A program made the translations under genes and the position numbers. The notes under the pieces were generated by a model, which did not search any database, was not told the origin of the DNA, and saw nothing but the letters and a program-made list of their open reading frames with translations. DNA of 64,000 nt from Nostoc sp. JL34 (GTDB lineage: Bacteria; Cyanobacteriota; Cyanobacteriia; Cyanobacteriales; Nostocaceae), in NCBI RefSeq assembly GCF_017114945.1, contig NZ_JABXKQ010000089.1, positions 18,084 to 82,083 of the forward strand, written 5' to 3'. Position 1 is the first letter of the stretch; every line of letters begins with the position of its first letter. Shown here piece by piece: positions 35,584-44,839 of the stretch.

Positions 35584-35616
35584 CTAGACTCTCTAGCCGG
35601 CTAGAGAGTCTAGGAT
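35584..35616 (+). promoter_or_regulatory. MerR-type operator and promoter of the metal-efflux operon
   Basis: CTAGACTCTCTAGCC and GGCTAGAGAGTCTAG form a perfect 30-bp palindrome (35584-35613). TAGACT serves as -35 and TAGGAT (35611-35616) as -10, 20 bp apart. Long-spaced promoters of 19-20 bp with a central dyad are the hallmark of MerR-family metal regulators. A MerR gene lies 3 kb downstream, beyond the regulated genes. Confidence 0.75.
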
Positions 35617-35718
35617 GAATTCAAGGCGACCCTCAACCAGAAATTTCTGACGTGTGAGGGATACGTCTCAGTCATCCAGCTTAATCTGGCTAGGTTGTGT
35701 ATTTTATCCCGTAAATCT

Positions 35719-35913
35719 ATGACTCTCCAACTCACAGTTCCCAGCATGTCTTGTTCTGTTTGTGCAAGCAAGATCACCAAAGCACTTCAGGCAGTCGATG
35801 CCAATGCTAGCGTTCAGGCTGATCCAACAACCAAGCTGGTCAATGTAGAAACTCAAGCATCAGAAACAGCAATTAAGGAAGCGTTGGCTGCTGCTGGCTA
35901 TCCAGTTGCTTAA
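35719..35913 (+). CDS. Atx1/CopZ-like metallochaperone (HMA domain)
   Basis: The 64-residue protein consists of one heavy-metal-associated domain. The MSCSVC motif (Cys12, Cys15) binds a soft metal, classically Cu(I). I start at ATG 35719 because the upstream eight codons of the track ORF are not domain-like. The protein should hand metal to the N-terminal HMA domain of the ATPase encoded 43 bp downstream. Both are presumably driven from the MerR-type promoter at 35584. In cyanobacteria such chaperones also supply thylakoid copper ATPases. Confidence 0.88.
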   Translation: MTLQLTVPSMSCSVCASKITKALQAVDANASVQADPTTKLVNVETQASETAIKEALAAAGYPVA

Positions 35914-35956
35914 TTTTTAAGATCCTCCCACACCAATCACAGCGGTTCATCTACTT

Positions 35957-38305
35957 ATGGATACTCTCACACTCAAACTTCGAGGCATGAGTTGTGCTGC
36001 TTGCGCCAATAATATCGAAAAGGCAATTCGCTCTGTTTCTGGGGTAATTGACTGCAACGTTAATTTTGGAGCAGAGCAAGCCACCATCAAGTACGATCGC
36101 TCTCTAGCCAATTTAGAGAAAATCCAAACTGCGATCGCATCTGCGGGATACTCTTGTGACTCACTCCAGGAAGAATTGCTCTCCGAAGAAGATGATGCTG
36201 AGAAAGCGAGTAGGCAAGCATTACAACGCCAACTCTCCCTCAAGGTAGTAGTGGGAGGTGTAATCAGCATTTTCCTACTTTTGGGGTCGTTGCCCATGAT
36301 GACTGGGCTGAACTTACCCTTAATTCCAAGTTTCCTACAAAATTCTTGGGTGCAGTTAGTGCTAACAACACCCGTCGTCTTTTGGTGTGGTGGATCTTTT
36401 TATCAAAATGGCTGGAAATCCCTCAAGCGCCATACGGCGACGATGGACACGCTGATTGCTTTGGGCACAAGTGCAGCGTATCTATATTCTTTGTTTGTCA
36501 CTATTTTCCCGAAATTTTTTATTGCTCAGGGCTTGATTCCTCATATTTATTATGAAGTTGCCGCCATTGTCATTACCTTAATTTTGCTGGGGCGGTTGTT
36601 GGAAAATCGTGCTAGGGGACAAACTTCTGAAGCCATCCGCAAACTCATTGGACTACAAGCTAGAGATGCCAGAGTCATTCGTGATGGTAGGGAAATTGAT
36701 CTTCCCATCGCCGAAGTCAGAATCAACGATGTGATTTTGGTGCGTCCTGGTGAAAAGATTCCAGTAGATGGCGAAGTTATTGCAGGCGCTTCGACGGTAG
36801 ATGAAGCGATGGTGACTGGTGAAAGTTTGCCAGTCAAAAAGCAGCCAGGAGATGAGGTAATTGGAGCGACGATTAACGGTGCGGGTGCATTTCAGTTTCG
36901 GGTGACACGAGTCGGAAATGATACATTTTTGGCTCAAATTGTCAAACTAGTGCAACAAGCGCAAGGTTCTAAAGCACCAATTCAGCGCTTGGCAGATCAA
37001 GTGACAGGATGGTTTGTACCAGCTGTGATTGCCGTTGCGATCACCACTTTCATCATTTGGTTTATTTTCACGGGCAACCTCACTCTAGCCACAATGACAA
37101 CGGTGGGTGTACTAATTATCGCTTGTCCTTGTGCTTTGGGTTTAGCTACTCCCACATCTGTCATGGTAGGAACGGGCAAAGGTGCAGAAAATGGCATCTT
37201 GATTAAGGGTGCGGACAGCTTAGAACTAGCACACAAAATTCAAACCATCGTTTTAGATAAAACTGGCACTTTGACTCAGGGTAAACCGACAGTTACAGAC
37301 TTTGTAACTGTCAACGGCACAGCTAATAGTAATGAAATCCAGCTTTTACAATTAGCAGCAGCGGTAGAACGAAATTCTGAGCATCCTTTAGCAGCAGCGG
37401 TGGTGAAATACGCCCAGTCTCAAGAAGTGAGTTTAATAGATGCAAAGAACTTTGCAGCTAATGCAGGTAGTGGCGTGCAAGCAGTTGTTGCAAATCAGCT
37501 TGTGCAAATTGGTACACAACGCTGGTTAACAGAACTTGGAATTAACACCATAAGTCTCCAGCAGTATAAAGATGCTTGGGAAACTGCTGGTAAAACAGTC
37601 ATTTTGATTGCTGTAGATGGCGAACTACAAGGAATAATGGGTATTGCTGATGCCCTCAAACCCTCCTCAGCAGCAGTGGTGAAAGCTTTACAAAAGTTAG
37701 GTTTAGAAGTAGTAATGCTCACCGGAGATAATCGTAAAACTGCTGATGCGATCGCAAGACAAGTTGGCATTCAGCGAATCTTTGCCGAAGTGCGTCCAGA
37801 CCAAAAGGCGGCAATTATTCAATCTTTGCAAAGAGAGGGACTGGGGACTAGGGACTGGGGACTAGGGAAAAATACCCAATCCCCATTACCCCTTATCCCC
37901 AGAGGGGGCCCCACCTTCCCCAATCACCAATCCCTTGTTGCAATGGTAGGTGATGGCATCAATGATGCGCCAGCGCTAGCACAGGCTGATGTGGGAATTG
38001 CTATTGGTACGGGAACAGATGTAGCGATCGCAGCAAGCGATATCACCCTAATTTCTGGAGATTTGCAAGGAATTGTCACAGCAATTCAACTAAGCCGCGC
38101 CACCATTAACAATATCAAGCAAAATCTCTTCTTTGCCTTTATTTACAACGTCATTGGTATTCCCATTGCAGCAGGAATTTTGTTCCCTATCTTTGGTTGG
38201 TTACTCAATCCAATTATCGCCGGCGCTGCGATGGCTCTTTCTTCGCTTTCTGTTGTTAGCAATGCCCTCAGGTTGCGTAACTTTCAACCAAAAGCTATCT
38301 CATAA
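35957..38305 (+). CDS. copA: P1B-type Cu(I)-transporting ATPase
   Basis: 782 residues. An N-terminal HMA domain (GMSCAAC, Cys13/Cys16) precedes the ATPase core: TGES phosphatase loop, CPC ion-binding helix ([13 protein letters not shown]), [11 protein letters not shown] phosphorylation site, [10 protein letters not shown] and [11 protein letters not shown]. Cu(I)-type signatures are FIYNVIGIP in TM7 and [11 protein letters not shown] in TM8. A stretch of about 33 residues ([14 protein letters not shown] and following) interrupts the usual link between KAAIIQSLQ and [10 protein letters not shown]; it is encoded by a G/C-skewed intergenic-type repeat. Since it lies in a surface loop of the P domain the enzyme may still work. 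Exports copper or delivers it to the thylakoid. Confidence 0.92.
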   Translation: MDTLTLKLRGMSCAACANNIEKAIRSVSGVIDCNVNFGAEQATIKYDRSLANLEKIQTAIASAGYSCDSLQEELLSEEDDAEKASRQALQRQLSLKVVVGGVISIFLLLGSLPMMTGLNLPLIPSFLQNSWVQLVLTTPVVFWCGGSFYQNGWKSLKRHTATMDTLIALGTSAAYLYSLFVTIFPKFFIAQGLIPHIYYEVAAIVITLILLGRLLENRARGQTSEAIRKLIGLQARDARVIRDGREIDLPIAEVRINDVILVRPGEKIPVDGEVIAGASTVDEAMVTGESLPVKKQPGDEVIGATINGAGAFQFRVTRVGNDTFLAQIVKLVQQAQGSKAPIQRLADQVTGWFVPAVIAVAITTFIIWFIFTGNLTLATMTTVGVLIIACPCALGLATPTSVMVGTGKGAENGILIKGADSLELAHKIQTIVLDKTGTLTQGKPTVTDFVTVNGTANSNEIQLLQLAAAVERNSEHPLAAAVVKYAQSQEVSLIDAKNFAANAGSGVQAVVANQLVQIGTQRWLTELGINTISLQQYKDAWETAGKTVILIAVDGELQGIMGIADALKPSSAAVVKALQKLGLEVVMLTGDNRKTADAIARQVGIQRIFAEVRPDQKAAIIQSLQREGLGTRDWGLGKNTQSPLPLIPRGGPTFPNHQSLVAMVGDGINDAPALAQADVGIAIGTGTDVAIAASDITLISGDLQGIVTAIQLSRATINNIKQNLFFAFIYNVIGIPIAAGILFPIFGWLLNPIIAGAAMALSSLSVVSNALRLRNFQPKAIS

Positions 38306-38324
38306 TTGCAGGGTAATTTAGGAA

Positions 38325-38552
38325 ATGTTCAGTAAAAAAACGCTTTGGGGAAGCCTGATAGCTGTAGTGCTGCTCACTAGCACATCAGGTATAACATTAG
38401 CCGAAATGCCAGCCCACTCGTCAGAGCAAACTAGCCAATTTCAACGCATTGAGCAACCTTTGGGCTTGAAAGTTGGTGTTGCGATCGCAGGTTTAGCCTT
38501 AATTGGGGTAGAGTTGTGGTGGTTTCTTCTTTATAAAAGTCCTGAATCTTAA
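38325..38552 (+). CDS. Small membrane protein of the metal operon, unknown
   Basis: 75 residues, 19 bp after the copper ATPase and in the same orientation. The N-terminus looks like a signal peptide or membrane anchor (GSLIAVVLLTSTSGITLAEM), followed by a short polar segment with Met and His (EMPAHSSEQ) and a C-terminal membrane helix (GVAIAGLALIGVELWWFLLY). A periplasmic loop able to touch copper is possible. No family is recognised; the role is inferred only from its position. Confidence 0.65.
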   Translation: MFSKKTLWGSLIAVVLLTSTSGITLAEMPAHSSEQTSQFQRIEQPLGLKVGVAIAGLALIGVELWWFLLYKSPES

Positions 38553-38636
38553 GTTATGAGTGAATAATGAAGAAATTGCTCAAACTTCATTTCTTACTTT
38601 TTATTTACTTATCCCAGGTTAAACGCCCTGCTACCA

Positions 38637-39065
38637 CTAACAGCACTGAGGAGGATTTTGAATAATCGGACAAATTGTATCCTCATGGTGGTCGCTGATA
38701 TTCTTCCAACCTGAAAGTAATCCCTTTATTTCAGAGCGTAAAGTTAACAACTGATCAATTTGGCGATCAATCTGCAAAACCTTCTCTTCAAGTTTTTCTT
38801 TGATTTCACCACAGGGAGTTTGTCCTTGGTCATAAACGTGAAGAATATTTCCAATCTCTTCTAGGCTAAGACCAAGATTTTGCGCCCTTTTAATGAATGC
38901 TAGACGAGTTAGCACATCCAATGAAAACTGGCGAAAGCCTCCCTCTGTTCGTCTTAATGAATTGATTAAACCTAAACTCTCGTAATAACGAATTGTCCTA
39001 ATGGGGATTCCGCTTAAATCTGTTACCTGACCAATTAAAAGCAGTTTTTTATCTTGAGTTAACAC
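38637..39065 (-). CDS. MerR-family metal-responsive regulator
   Basis: 142 residues. The N-terminal winged helix (LIGQVTDLSGIPIRTIRYYE) is followed by the dimerisation helix and a C-terminal metal region ending ICPIIQNPPQCC. Cys85 (TPCGEIKEKLEEKV) is at the position that is Cys in regulators of divalent metals (ZntR, CadR, PbrR) and Ser in Cu(I) regulators (CueR). The second metal-loop Cys of those proteins is absent, with two His (HHED) nearby. It should activate the 35584 promoter by untwisting its 20-bp spacer. It is convergent with the operon it presumably controls. Confidence 0.85.
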   Translation of the reverse strand: MLTQDKKLLLIGQVTDLSGIPIRTIRYYESLGLINSLRRTEGGFRQFSLDVLTRLAFIKRAQNLGLSLEEIGNILHVYDQGQTPCGEIKEKLEEKVLQIDRQIDQLLTLRSEIKGLLSGWKNISDHHEDTICPIIQNPPQCC

Positions 39066-39139
39066 AGTAGATTTCCCAACTATTGTAATTATTATTACAT
39101 ATCATCATCCTATTTAATTTGTGAAAATAACAAGATTCA

Positions 39140-39170
39140 GATTCCCGACTTATCTAAGAAGTCGGGAATC
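39140..39170. repeat. 12-bp perfect inverted repeat
   Basis: GATTCCCGACTT and AAGTCGGGAATC flank a 7-nt loop, 75 bp upstream of the MerR gene start. Palindromes of this form are dispersed in Nostoc genomes; it may act as a transcription stop. Confidence 0.55.
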
Positions 39171-39190
39171 TCGTTGTTTACAAATGATTT

Positions 39191-39324
39191 AACGTGAGTT
39201 TGACAAGTCTTATTTGACCTCTCCCCCAACCCCTCTCCGACACGGAGAGGGGAGCAAAAAGCTGAATTTTTCATTGCTTCTCCCTTTCCATTTCTGAGAG
39301 GGAGAGGTTCATCGAACTCACGTT
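39191..39324. mobile_element. MITE-like element with 13-bp terminal inverted repeats
   Basis: AACGTGAGTTTGA (39191-39203) and TCGAACTCACGTT (39312-39324) are inverted repeats with one mismatch. GACCTCTCCC and GGGAGAGGTT form a second nested pair, and CCCCTCTCCG-ACA-CGGAGAGGGG forms a hairpin inside. The 134-bp element has no coding capacity and fits a miniature inverted-repeat element. No clear target-site duplication was seen. Confidence 0.55.
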
Positions 39325-39653
39325 GATTTAGGATTGCTATACTTTGCTAATTTATTTAAGTCATTTGAGATTCTATACAAATATTGACACCAGTATTTGA
39401 AAATTTTATTTAATTAGAGATTTTACTAAGTTCTCATTTTTCAAACATCTATTCTGAATGGATATTAGCTTATTTAAACTTGTATTGAATTGACATAAAT
39501 TTAACACATGAAATAATGTTTTTTTAAATTATACCTTATGAATTTCATGCATTTATTGGGTAACTTTTTCTCATAGTACTGAAAGTAACTGTTTTTTTTT
39601 AGTTCTCATGTTAATTCTAGATCAACTGCTTCACTTCAAGTGAAACCATAAAA
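39325..39653. other. AT-rich promoter region of the Rieske gene
   Basis: 329 bp with no ORF or strong hairpin; a run of nine T is present just before 39600. It presumably carries the Rieske oxygenase promoter. Confidence 0.4.
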
Positions 39654-40742
39654 ATGAATCTCAACTCGCAGACTTTTAGCTCAATCCGTAAACCTAAAAT
39701 TTTCAATAATCCAGAGCGTTTTATTGAGGGATGGTATTGGGTAATACCTTCTCAAAATCTGCGGGTGGGTGAAGTAAAACCTGTCACAATTTTGGGCAGA
39801 GAACTAGTGATTTACCGTGGTAAGGACAAAAGAGTTGTTACCTTTGATGCGTATTGTCCACACATGGGCGCTCACCTTGCTGAAGGCAAAGTTGAGGGTA
39901 ATGCACTACGTTGTTTTTTCCACCACTGGAAGTTTGATGCTGAAGGGATGTGTATTGATATCCCATGTTTAGATACGCCGCTTTCCCTAAAGTTACAAAC
40001 TTGGCCCACTGCTGAGAAGTACGGAATGATTTGGGTTTGGACTGGAGAAATACCACAACAACCCCTACCTTTTGTTCCAGAGTTGGAACAAAAAGAGTGT
40101 GATATCGCCATCCATTCTCATTTTGTGATCAACTGTCACCCCAATGTGGTGATGATTAATGCGATTGATGCTCAACACCTCAATACAGTTCACAAACTGC
40201 CAGTAGAGATTATTTTTGAAAGACAAGAACTGAATGAAAATGCGATTATCTTCAGTAATACTACACCCATCAAAGATAATTCCTTTTTCATTAAGCTCAT
40301 CCGTGTTTTCTACAAAAATGCCATAACTTACAGTATTTGCTATTGGTACGGTAGCATTGGCATTGTAACACTTGGCCCTGATTTCTTCCATGTCCACATG
40401 ATGGTTGCAGTTCGCCTCTACGAAGGGGGAAAAACTGAAGGTCAAGTTCTGTTGATGACTAAAAAACGTAAAGGAATTTTTGGTTGGTTATGCAATAGAG
40501 TTGTGCTATGGCTGACTAAGATTGTAGCTAAGTACTTTCTCATGGGTGACATCAAGATTCTCCAAACAATTCAGTTTGATTTGAAAACTCCCATCAAATT
40601 AGATCAGTCAATTATGCAGTTTATTAACCATGTTGAAAAACAGCAATCCCTAATGTGGGGTACTTGGAAAGAAGCGCGATCGCGCGATGTGGAGAGCAAG
40701 CCCAAGCGTGAGAGATGGCAAGATACAATGAGTAATGACTAA
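39654..40742 (+). CDS. Rieske [2Fe-2S] non-heme iron oxygenase
   Basis: 362 residues. The Rieske cluster motif is CPHMGAHL followed by CFFHHWKF (Cys-X-His and Cys-X2-His). The catalytic domain has NAIDAQHLNTVH, the Asp-X2-His-X4-His mononuclear iron site. A C-terminal hydrophobic segment (FGWLCNRVVLWLTKIVAKYF) suggests membrane association, as in Rieske oxygenases acting on lipids, sterols or chlorophyll breakdown products. The substrate is unknown, and no reductase or ferredoxin gene is adjacent; cellular ferredoxin probably donates electrons. Confidence 0.85.
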   Translation: MNLNSQTFSSIRKPKIFNNPERFIEGWYWVIPSQNLRVGEVKPVTILGRELVIYRGKDKRVVTFDAYCPHMGAHLAEGKVEGNALRCFFHHWKFDAEGMCIDIPCLDTPLSLKLQTWPTAEKYGMIWVWTGEIPQQPLPFVPELEQKECDIAIHSHFVINCHPNVVMINAIDAQHLNTVHKLPVEIIFERQELNENAIIFSNTTPIKDNSFFIKLIRVFYKNAITYSICYWYGSIGIVTLGPDFFHVHMMVAVRLYEGGKTEGQVLLMTKKRKGIFGWLCNRVVLWLTKIVAKYFLMGDIKILQTIQFDLKTPIKLDQSIMQFINHVEKQQSLMWGTWKEARSRDVESKPKRERWQDTMSND

Positions 40743-41294
40743 CATCATGTCTATATGCCCAGAATTCTGTCAGACTAATTGGCCAATTAAATGGTCACAA
40801 TCTCATCCCATTGTCAAAAATCTTTGCAATAAATGAATCGTTTGTAGGGGCGTACATCTGTACATCCCTACCAATGGATGCGTACTAGATTTTGTGAAAC
40901 GGTATAACAACTAATAAAGGTTAAAAGTCAATACGCTTGGGTTAAGACTTGATCCTCCTTAACCTTCCTTAAAAGGGGGGATTGGGGGGATCTTCCCTTG
41001 CAAAATATTACTAACACCAAACGTATTAGGTTAAAAGTTCAACAAAATTACTTTTAAGTTTTAATTTATTTTTGACTGGGCTACCAGATAAATAAAAAGA
41101 AGTGGCAAAGCCACTTCCTAATTCCCAGGTAGAACCTAAGTTATGAGTATAACGACTACAAAAATTTGAAATAGTATAAATAAACACCAATTAGCTGAAT
41201 ATCTTCATTTTACTTGTTTTCTGGGTGAGGAAATCCTGATTTACATCCACCAAATAACTGTATATTTACATAAGTCTTATGATTGTAATGCAGA
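40743..41294. other. Intergenic region with dispersed repeats
   Basis: No gene is supported. It contains the palindrome GTAGGGGCGTACA/TGTACATCCCTAC (40844-40871), related to 21508-21538, and a G-rich string near 40973-40990 (AAAAGGGGGGATTGGGGGGA), both common in Nostoc intergenic DNA. Confidence 0.5.
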
Positions 41295-41545
41295 CTAAAT
41301 TTTATCTAGTTCATCGCTAAGAGATGCTAGTTTTGCTTCTTCATCAAGAAGCTGCTGTTCTAATGGAAACTTGACTGCTGTACCATCCTCAATAGCTACA
41401 GCTTTCTTCATCTGCTTAAACTTCTCGCTGCGGATATCAAATTCTGCCTGAAGTGCATCTAGTTTTTGTTGCGATCGCTCAAAATGTCAGCGTCAATCAC
41501 GCAGTGATATTCGTCAATCGTCCACTTTGCAACTATCACAGTTAT
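41295..41545 (-). pseudogene. Gene remnants: Uma2-type N-terminus and coiled-coil tail
   Basis: On the minus strand, VAKWTIDEYHCVIDADILSD followed by RNKN and a stop matches the start of Uma2-family (restriction-endonuclease-like) proteins. Directly after it in another frame runs ERSQQKLDALQAEFDIRSEK and on to SLSDELDKI with a stop, a coiled-coil tail of unrelated type. Neither is a complete gene; the region looks like joined debris of two genes. Confidence 0.5.
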
Positions 41546-42016
41546 GACAATTGATTCCTCCTAATGATTCTTGATATTCTCCCATTTTAAATGCACTTCA
41601 GGTCTGATTCAGAATCAGTTGATTGATTGAAGAATACTAAAAATTACTTATAGCCAAGATAACTTGACCAGAAGAACTGTGTAGCAGGTTGACAAAGCGG
41701 TACAGGGGTCACTCAATCAACCCATCCAGCAAAGTCGGTAAATGTTGATCAAACTGTTAATGTGATTAAGTATGGCGTAACTCTACTGCGGGGCGATCGC
41801 ATAGAATTATTTTTTGAAAATGACTTGACAAAATAACCAAGTTATAAATTTATTACATCATATAGTTAAGTAGATACTTAAAGCACGGAAGTAAAATAAC
41901 GAAATTCGGAGCTTTCCTCAGAAAAATTTTGTAATCCCCTGTAGTATAAGTTGATTATAATTAGCGAACAAACATATTATTTCTGAGATACAAAAGTAAA
42001 TAATCAAGTAAGTAAA
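41546..42016. other. Intergenic region upstream of the CYTH gene
   Basis: 471 bp without a supported gene. A short open stretch (VNVIKYGVTLLRGDRIELFF, about 41740-41835, plus) may be a gene-end fragment but cannot be named. The last 150 bp are AT-rich and should hold the CYTH gene promoter. Confidence 0.35.
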
Positions 42017-42481
42017 ATGGCAAAAGAAATAGAGCGAAAATATTTAGTGAGAGGAGATAGCTGGAGAGGATTAGCGGAAGGTAGTGTATATCGTCAAGGA
42101 TACATTGCCACACAAGATAAAGCGACTGTACGTATACGTATAGTCGGGTCAAAAAGTTATTTGACCATTAAAGGCCCCAATATCAAATATTCCAGATTAG
42201 AGTTTGAGTATCCTATTCCTGTTAAAGATGCTCAAGAAATACTTGAGACATTGTGTGAACGTCCCTTTATAGAAAAAAAGAGATATAAAATAGAATCAGG
42301 TGGTTTAATTTGGGAGATAGATGAGTTTGATGGTGTTAATAAAGGATTAATATTAGCAGAAGTTGAACTCAGTGATGAAAACCAACAAATTGAACTACCA
42401 ACCTGGATTGGAGAAGAAGTTTCTGATGATTCCAGATATTTCAACAGCAATTTAGTAAAACAGCCTTTTTCACAATGGTAA
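42017..42481 (+). CDS. CYTH-domain inorganic triphosphatase / adenylate-cyclase-like protein
   Basis: 154 residues covering one CYTH domain. The signature EIERKYLV is at residue 4. Alternating charged residues line the tunnel: RQGYI, TVRIRIVG, YLTIKGPN, RLEFEYPIP, IEKKRYKI, WEIDEFDG and LAEVELSDE. Stand-alone bacterial CYTH proteins mostly hydrolyse inorganic triphosphate; adenylate cyclase or thiamine-triphosphatase activity is also known in the family. It is a monocistronic-looking gene convergent with hmpF. Confidence 0.85.
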   Translation: MAKEIERKYLVRGDSWRGLAEGSVYRQGYIATQDKATVRIRIVGSKSYLTIKGPNIKYSRLEFEYPIPVKDAQEILETLCERPFIEKKRYKIESGGLIWEIDEFDGVNKGLILAEVELSDENQQIELPTWIGEEVSDDSRYFNSNLVKQPFSQW

Positions 42482-42705
42482 TGCTTGAAATATTTGGAAC
42501 ATCCAAATTTGGCAAAATACTTAACGAATAGAATTGGTGCTTACACAAACATAGTCAGCCTCGGCAGACTAATTAAAAATAAAGGCTTTGAAACCTACAT
42601 TTCGCAGCCCTGTCATGTGATAACAGTTCTCTAATACTGATTACTGTGAGGTTGCATAGAAGCAGTTTTTCAAGCCCTTTGTTCTATGCAAAACCCCAGA
42701 ACTTA

Positions 42706-44469
42706 TTAAGACGCCAGTAATTCCGGCTGAGGCATTAAACTCTGGAGAGTATGACGCAACTGAGCGATCGCTTGGACTTGGTAATCACCAGTTTCCTGGA
42801 ATTGATCCAAAGATTCTCCAATTCCTTGCAGCTTTTGCCGTAATCCATCTAGAGAATCCTGAATTGGTTGTAGTGTTTCTTGATAAAGATTCACCCGACC
42901 ACAGAATTCAGCAGTTGTTCTTCGTAGAGATAGTAAGTTTTCCTCGATCGCTTTCAGTTCTCGGCGCTTTTCATCTAGATCGTGAGTTTGATTGTCAATC
43001 ATTCCCTGATTTAGCTCAATCCCAGAACGAATCTGTTCAATCTCACGTTCTAGCTTTTGGATTTCCTGTGAATATTGTTGTCGTTGGGTTTCAATTTGTA
43101 ACAGAATCGGTTCTAAATTAATTTTGTTGTTGCTTTCTTCTTCTTGAGTGACAGGATGTCCTTGGCGTCGCAGCAGTACAGCTTGGTGCTGCTTGAGAAA
43201 CTTCTGATGCTGTAGCATATTGCGGCGTTGTCCCACCAAACTGGAGTTGAGCATCTGATAGAGGTCTTTTTCATCTGTTAATTCCAGTTCCAGATTAATG
43301 TGGTCATGGTCAGATGCGTGATTTATTTTAGTTTGAAGTTCTTCTATAGCTTCTTGTTTATATGTCAGTTCTTGTTCTTGATCGTGAACAAAGGTAGCAT
43401 CTATTTCTAACTTATGCTGCAAATCTTGCACTATCTTTTGTAGTTCTTCTAAAGGTATTTTATCCAAAGCTTCCACATCAGCTTGCTGACCGAGAACTAC
43501 ATCACCAGATGTTGCAGCTAAAGAGTGAATCTGTTGATATAACTCTTCGGCGTTTCGTAACTGCTCTTTGATGATCCGAGCATACTCTTGTTTACTGGTA
43601 AAGTCTGCTGTATTGATCTGCAATTGGGCCGTTTGCTGCACTAGAGAATTTTGTGCTTCTTGACATGCATTTTGGCGATCGCTAAAGGTTTGTGACAATA
43701 GCTCTACTTCTTCTTGCTGTTGTGCGATCGCAATTTTTTGCTCCTCCAGTTTTTGCCAGTGCGGAGTAAGAGTAGCTTGCTGCTTTTCGACCAATTCCAA
43801 AGCCAGATGCAGGTGTTCTCTAACTGTTTCCGTCGGAACAACACGGCTAGATAAGCGATCGAGTAACTCACTCATTACTCGACTTTGCTCCTCATCCAAA
43901 ACCGTCCCTTGTTTAAAATCCGCAAGACGTTCTTCTAGGCGACGCTGCTCACCGCGTAAATGCTCCCAAGCACCTTCCAACTCTTGGCGGTTGCGCTCAA
44001 CTTCTGTTTGTAACCGTTCAATTTCCTGGCGCGAGGTGTCAACTTCTTGTTTTTGCTCCTCCAGGTGTTGCAACTCTTCCTCCAATTGTTGCAACTGTTC
44101 CGAGCGTACTTCCATGTCCATTTCACGGCGATTCAACTCTTGCGCCTGAAACGTTAGTGACTGTTTCCACTGATCAATCTCATCTTCCTTGAGCTTAAAT
44201 TTCTCCAACTGGCGGGAAAAATTTTGCAAAATGTTGACTAGTGGACGCCCTGCTTCTTGAATCCGTTGCACTTGACGATTCGGATTCAGTTCAACCAGTA
44301 CCAAAGCGCCATCATTTAATTTGCTTGCGTCCTCAGCGGCAATCACTTCTTCCGACACAGTACTCCAATTCTGGTCAGTTCGCTGACAAGCTAGCAGTTT
44401 CAGTTCAGTTTTAGCACCACCACTGAGTAAACCACCTTTCTGTTTTTGTACTTCTGCTAAATACAGCAC
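42706..44469 (-). CDS. hmpF: HmpF coiled-coil protein for pilus-driven motility
   Basis: 587 residues. The N-terminal ~85 residues form a small folded domain (MLYLAEVQKQKGGLLSGGAK, LVELNPNRQVQRI). Nearly all the rest is Glu/Gln-rich coiled coil. In Nostoc punctiforme HmpF lies next to hmpA-E, localises to filament junctions with type IV pili and sets the direction of hormogonium gliding. Here it is divergent from the complete hmp operon, which fixes the identification. No membrane segment is seen. The start at 44469 gives the family N-terminus. Confidence 0.88.
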   Translation of the reverse strand: MLYLAEVQKQKGGLLSGGAKTELKLLACQRTDQNWSTVSEEVIAAEDASKLNDGALVLVELNPNRQVQRIQEAGRPLVNILQNFSRQLEKFKLKEDEIDQWKQSLTFQAQELNRREMDMEVRSEQLQQLEEELQHLEEQKQEVDTSRQEIERLQTEVERNRQELEGAWEHLRGEQRRLEERLADFKQGTVLDEEQSRVMSELLDRLSSRVVPTETVREHLHLALELVEKQQATLTPHWQKLEEQKIAIAQQQEEVELLSQTFSDRQNACQEAQNSLVQQTAQLQINTADFTSKQEYARIIKEQLRNAEELYQQIHSLAATSGDVVLGQQADVEALDKIPLEELQKIVQDLQHKLEIDATFVHDQEQELTYKQEAIEELQTKINHASDHDHINLELELTDEKDLYQMLNSSLVGQRRNMLQHQKFLKQHQAVLLRRQGHPVTQEEESNNKINLEPILLQIETQRQQYSQEIQKLEREIEQIRSGIELNQGMIDNQTHDLDEKRRELKAIEENLLSLRRTTAEFCGRVNLYQETLQPIQDSLDGLRQKLQGIGESLDQFQETGDYQVQAIAQLRHTLQSLMPQPELLAS

Positions 44470-44839
44470 ACCGTTAGTCCTTTATTGATGCACTTAAAGT
44501 TCGTGTTTTGAGATATACCTTAAATAATTCTGTTAACTTGTCTCACTCAACCGAAGTTTAAGAGAACAAGACAGACAAAACTATAGACGCGAGATATTAC
44601 GTCTTGATACTTATAGAAGCGACCTGGTCGCGCCTTTATATTTTGTACTGATGACAGTGATGATGACTTCCGTGTTAACACTAGCTTTGTCAAAGTGTAT
44701 TACGAAAGATAAAGGTTTATAGTTTAATGTATTCCCTGATGACAATAAGAACAGAGTAACAATCTTTCCAATACTCCATAATCAATACTTAAAGAAGAGG
44801 TCAGAATTCAGCAATACTTAAGGAGTACTTTTTAGCTAA
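44470..44839. promoter_or_regulatory. Divergent promoter region hmpF / hmpA
   Basis: A 370-bp space between divergent motility genes that must contain both start regions. No operator was recognised with confidence. The hmp genes of N. punctiforme are switched on in hormogonia by a sigma-factor cascade; a matching promoter box was not identified here by eye. Confidence 0.5.
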
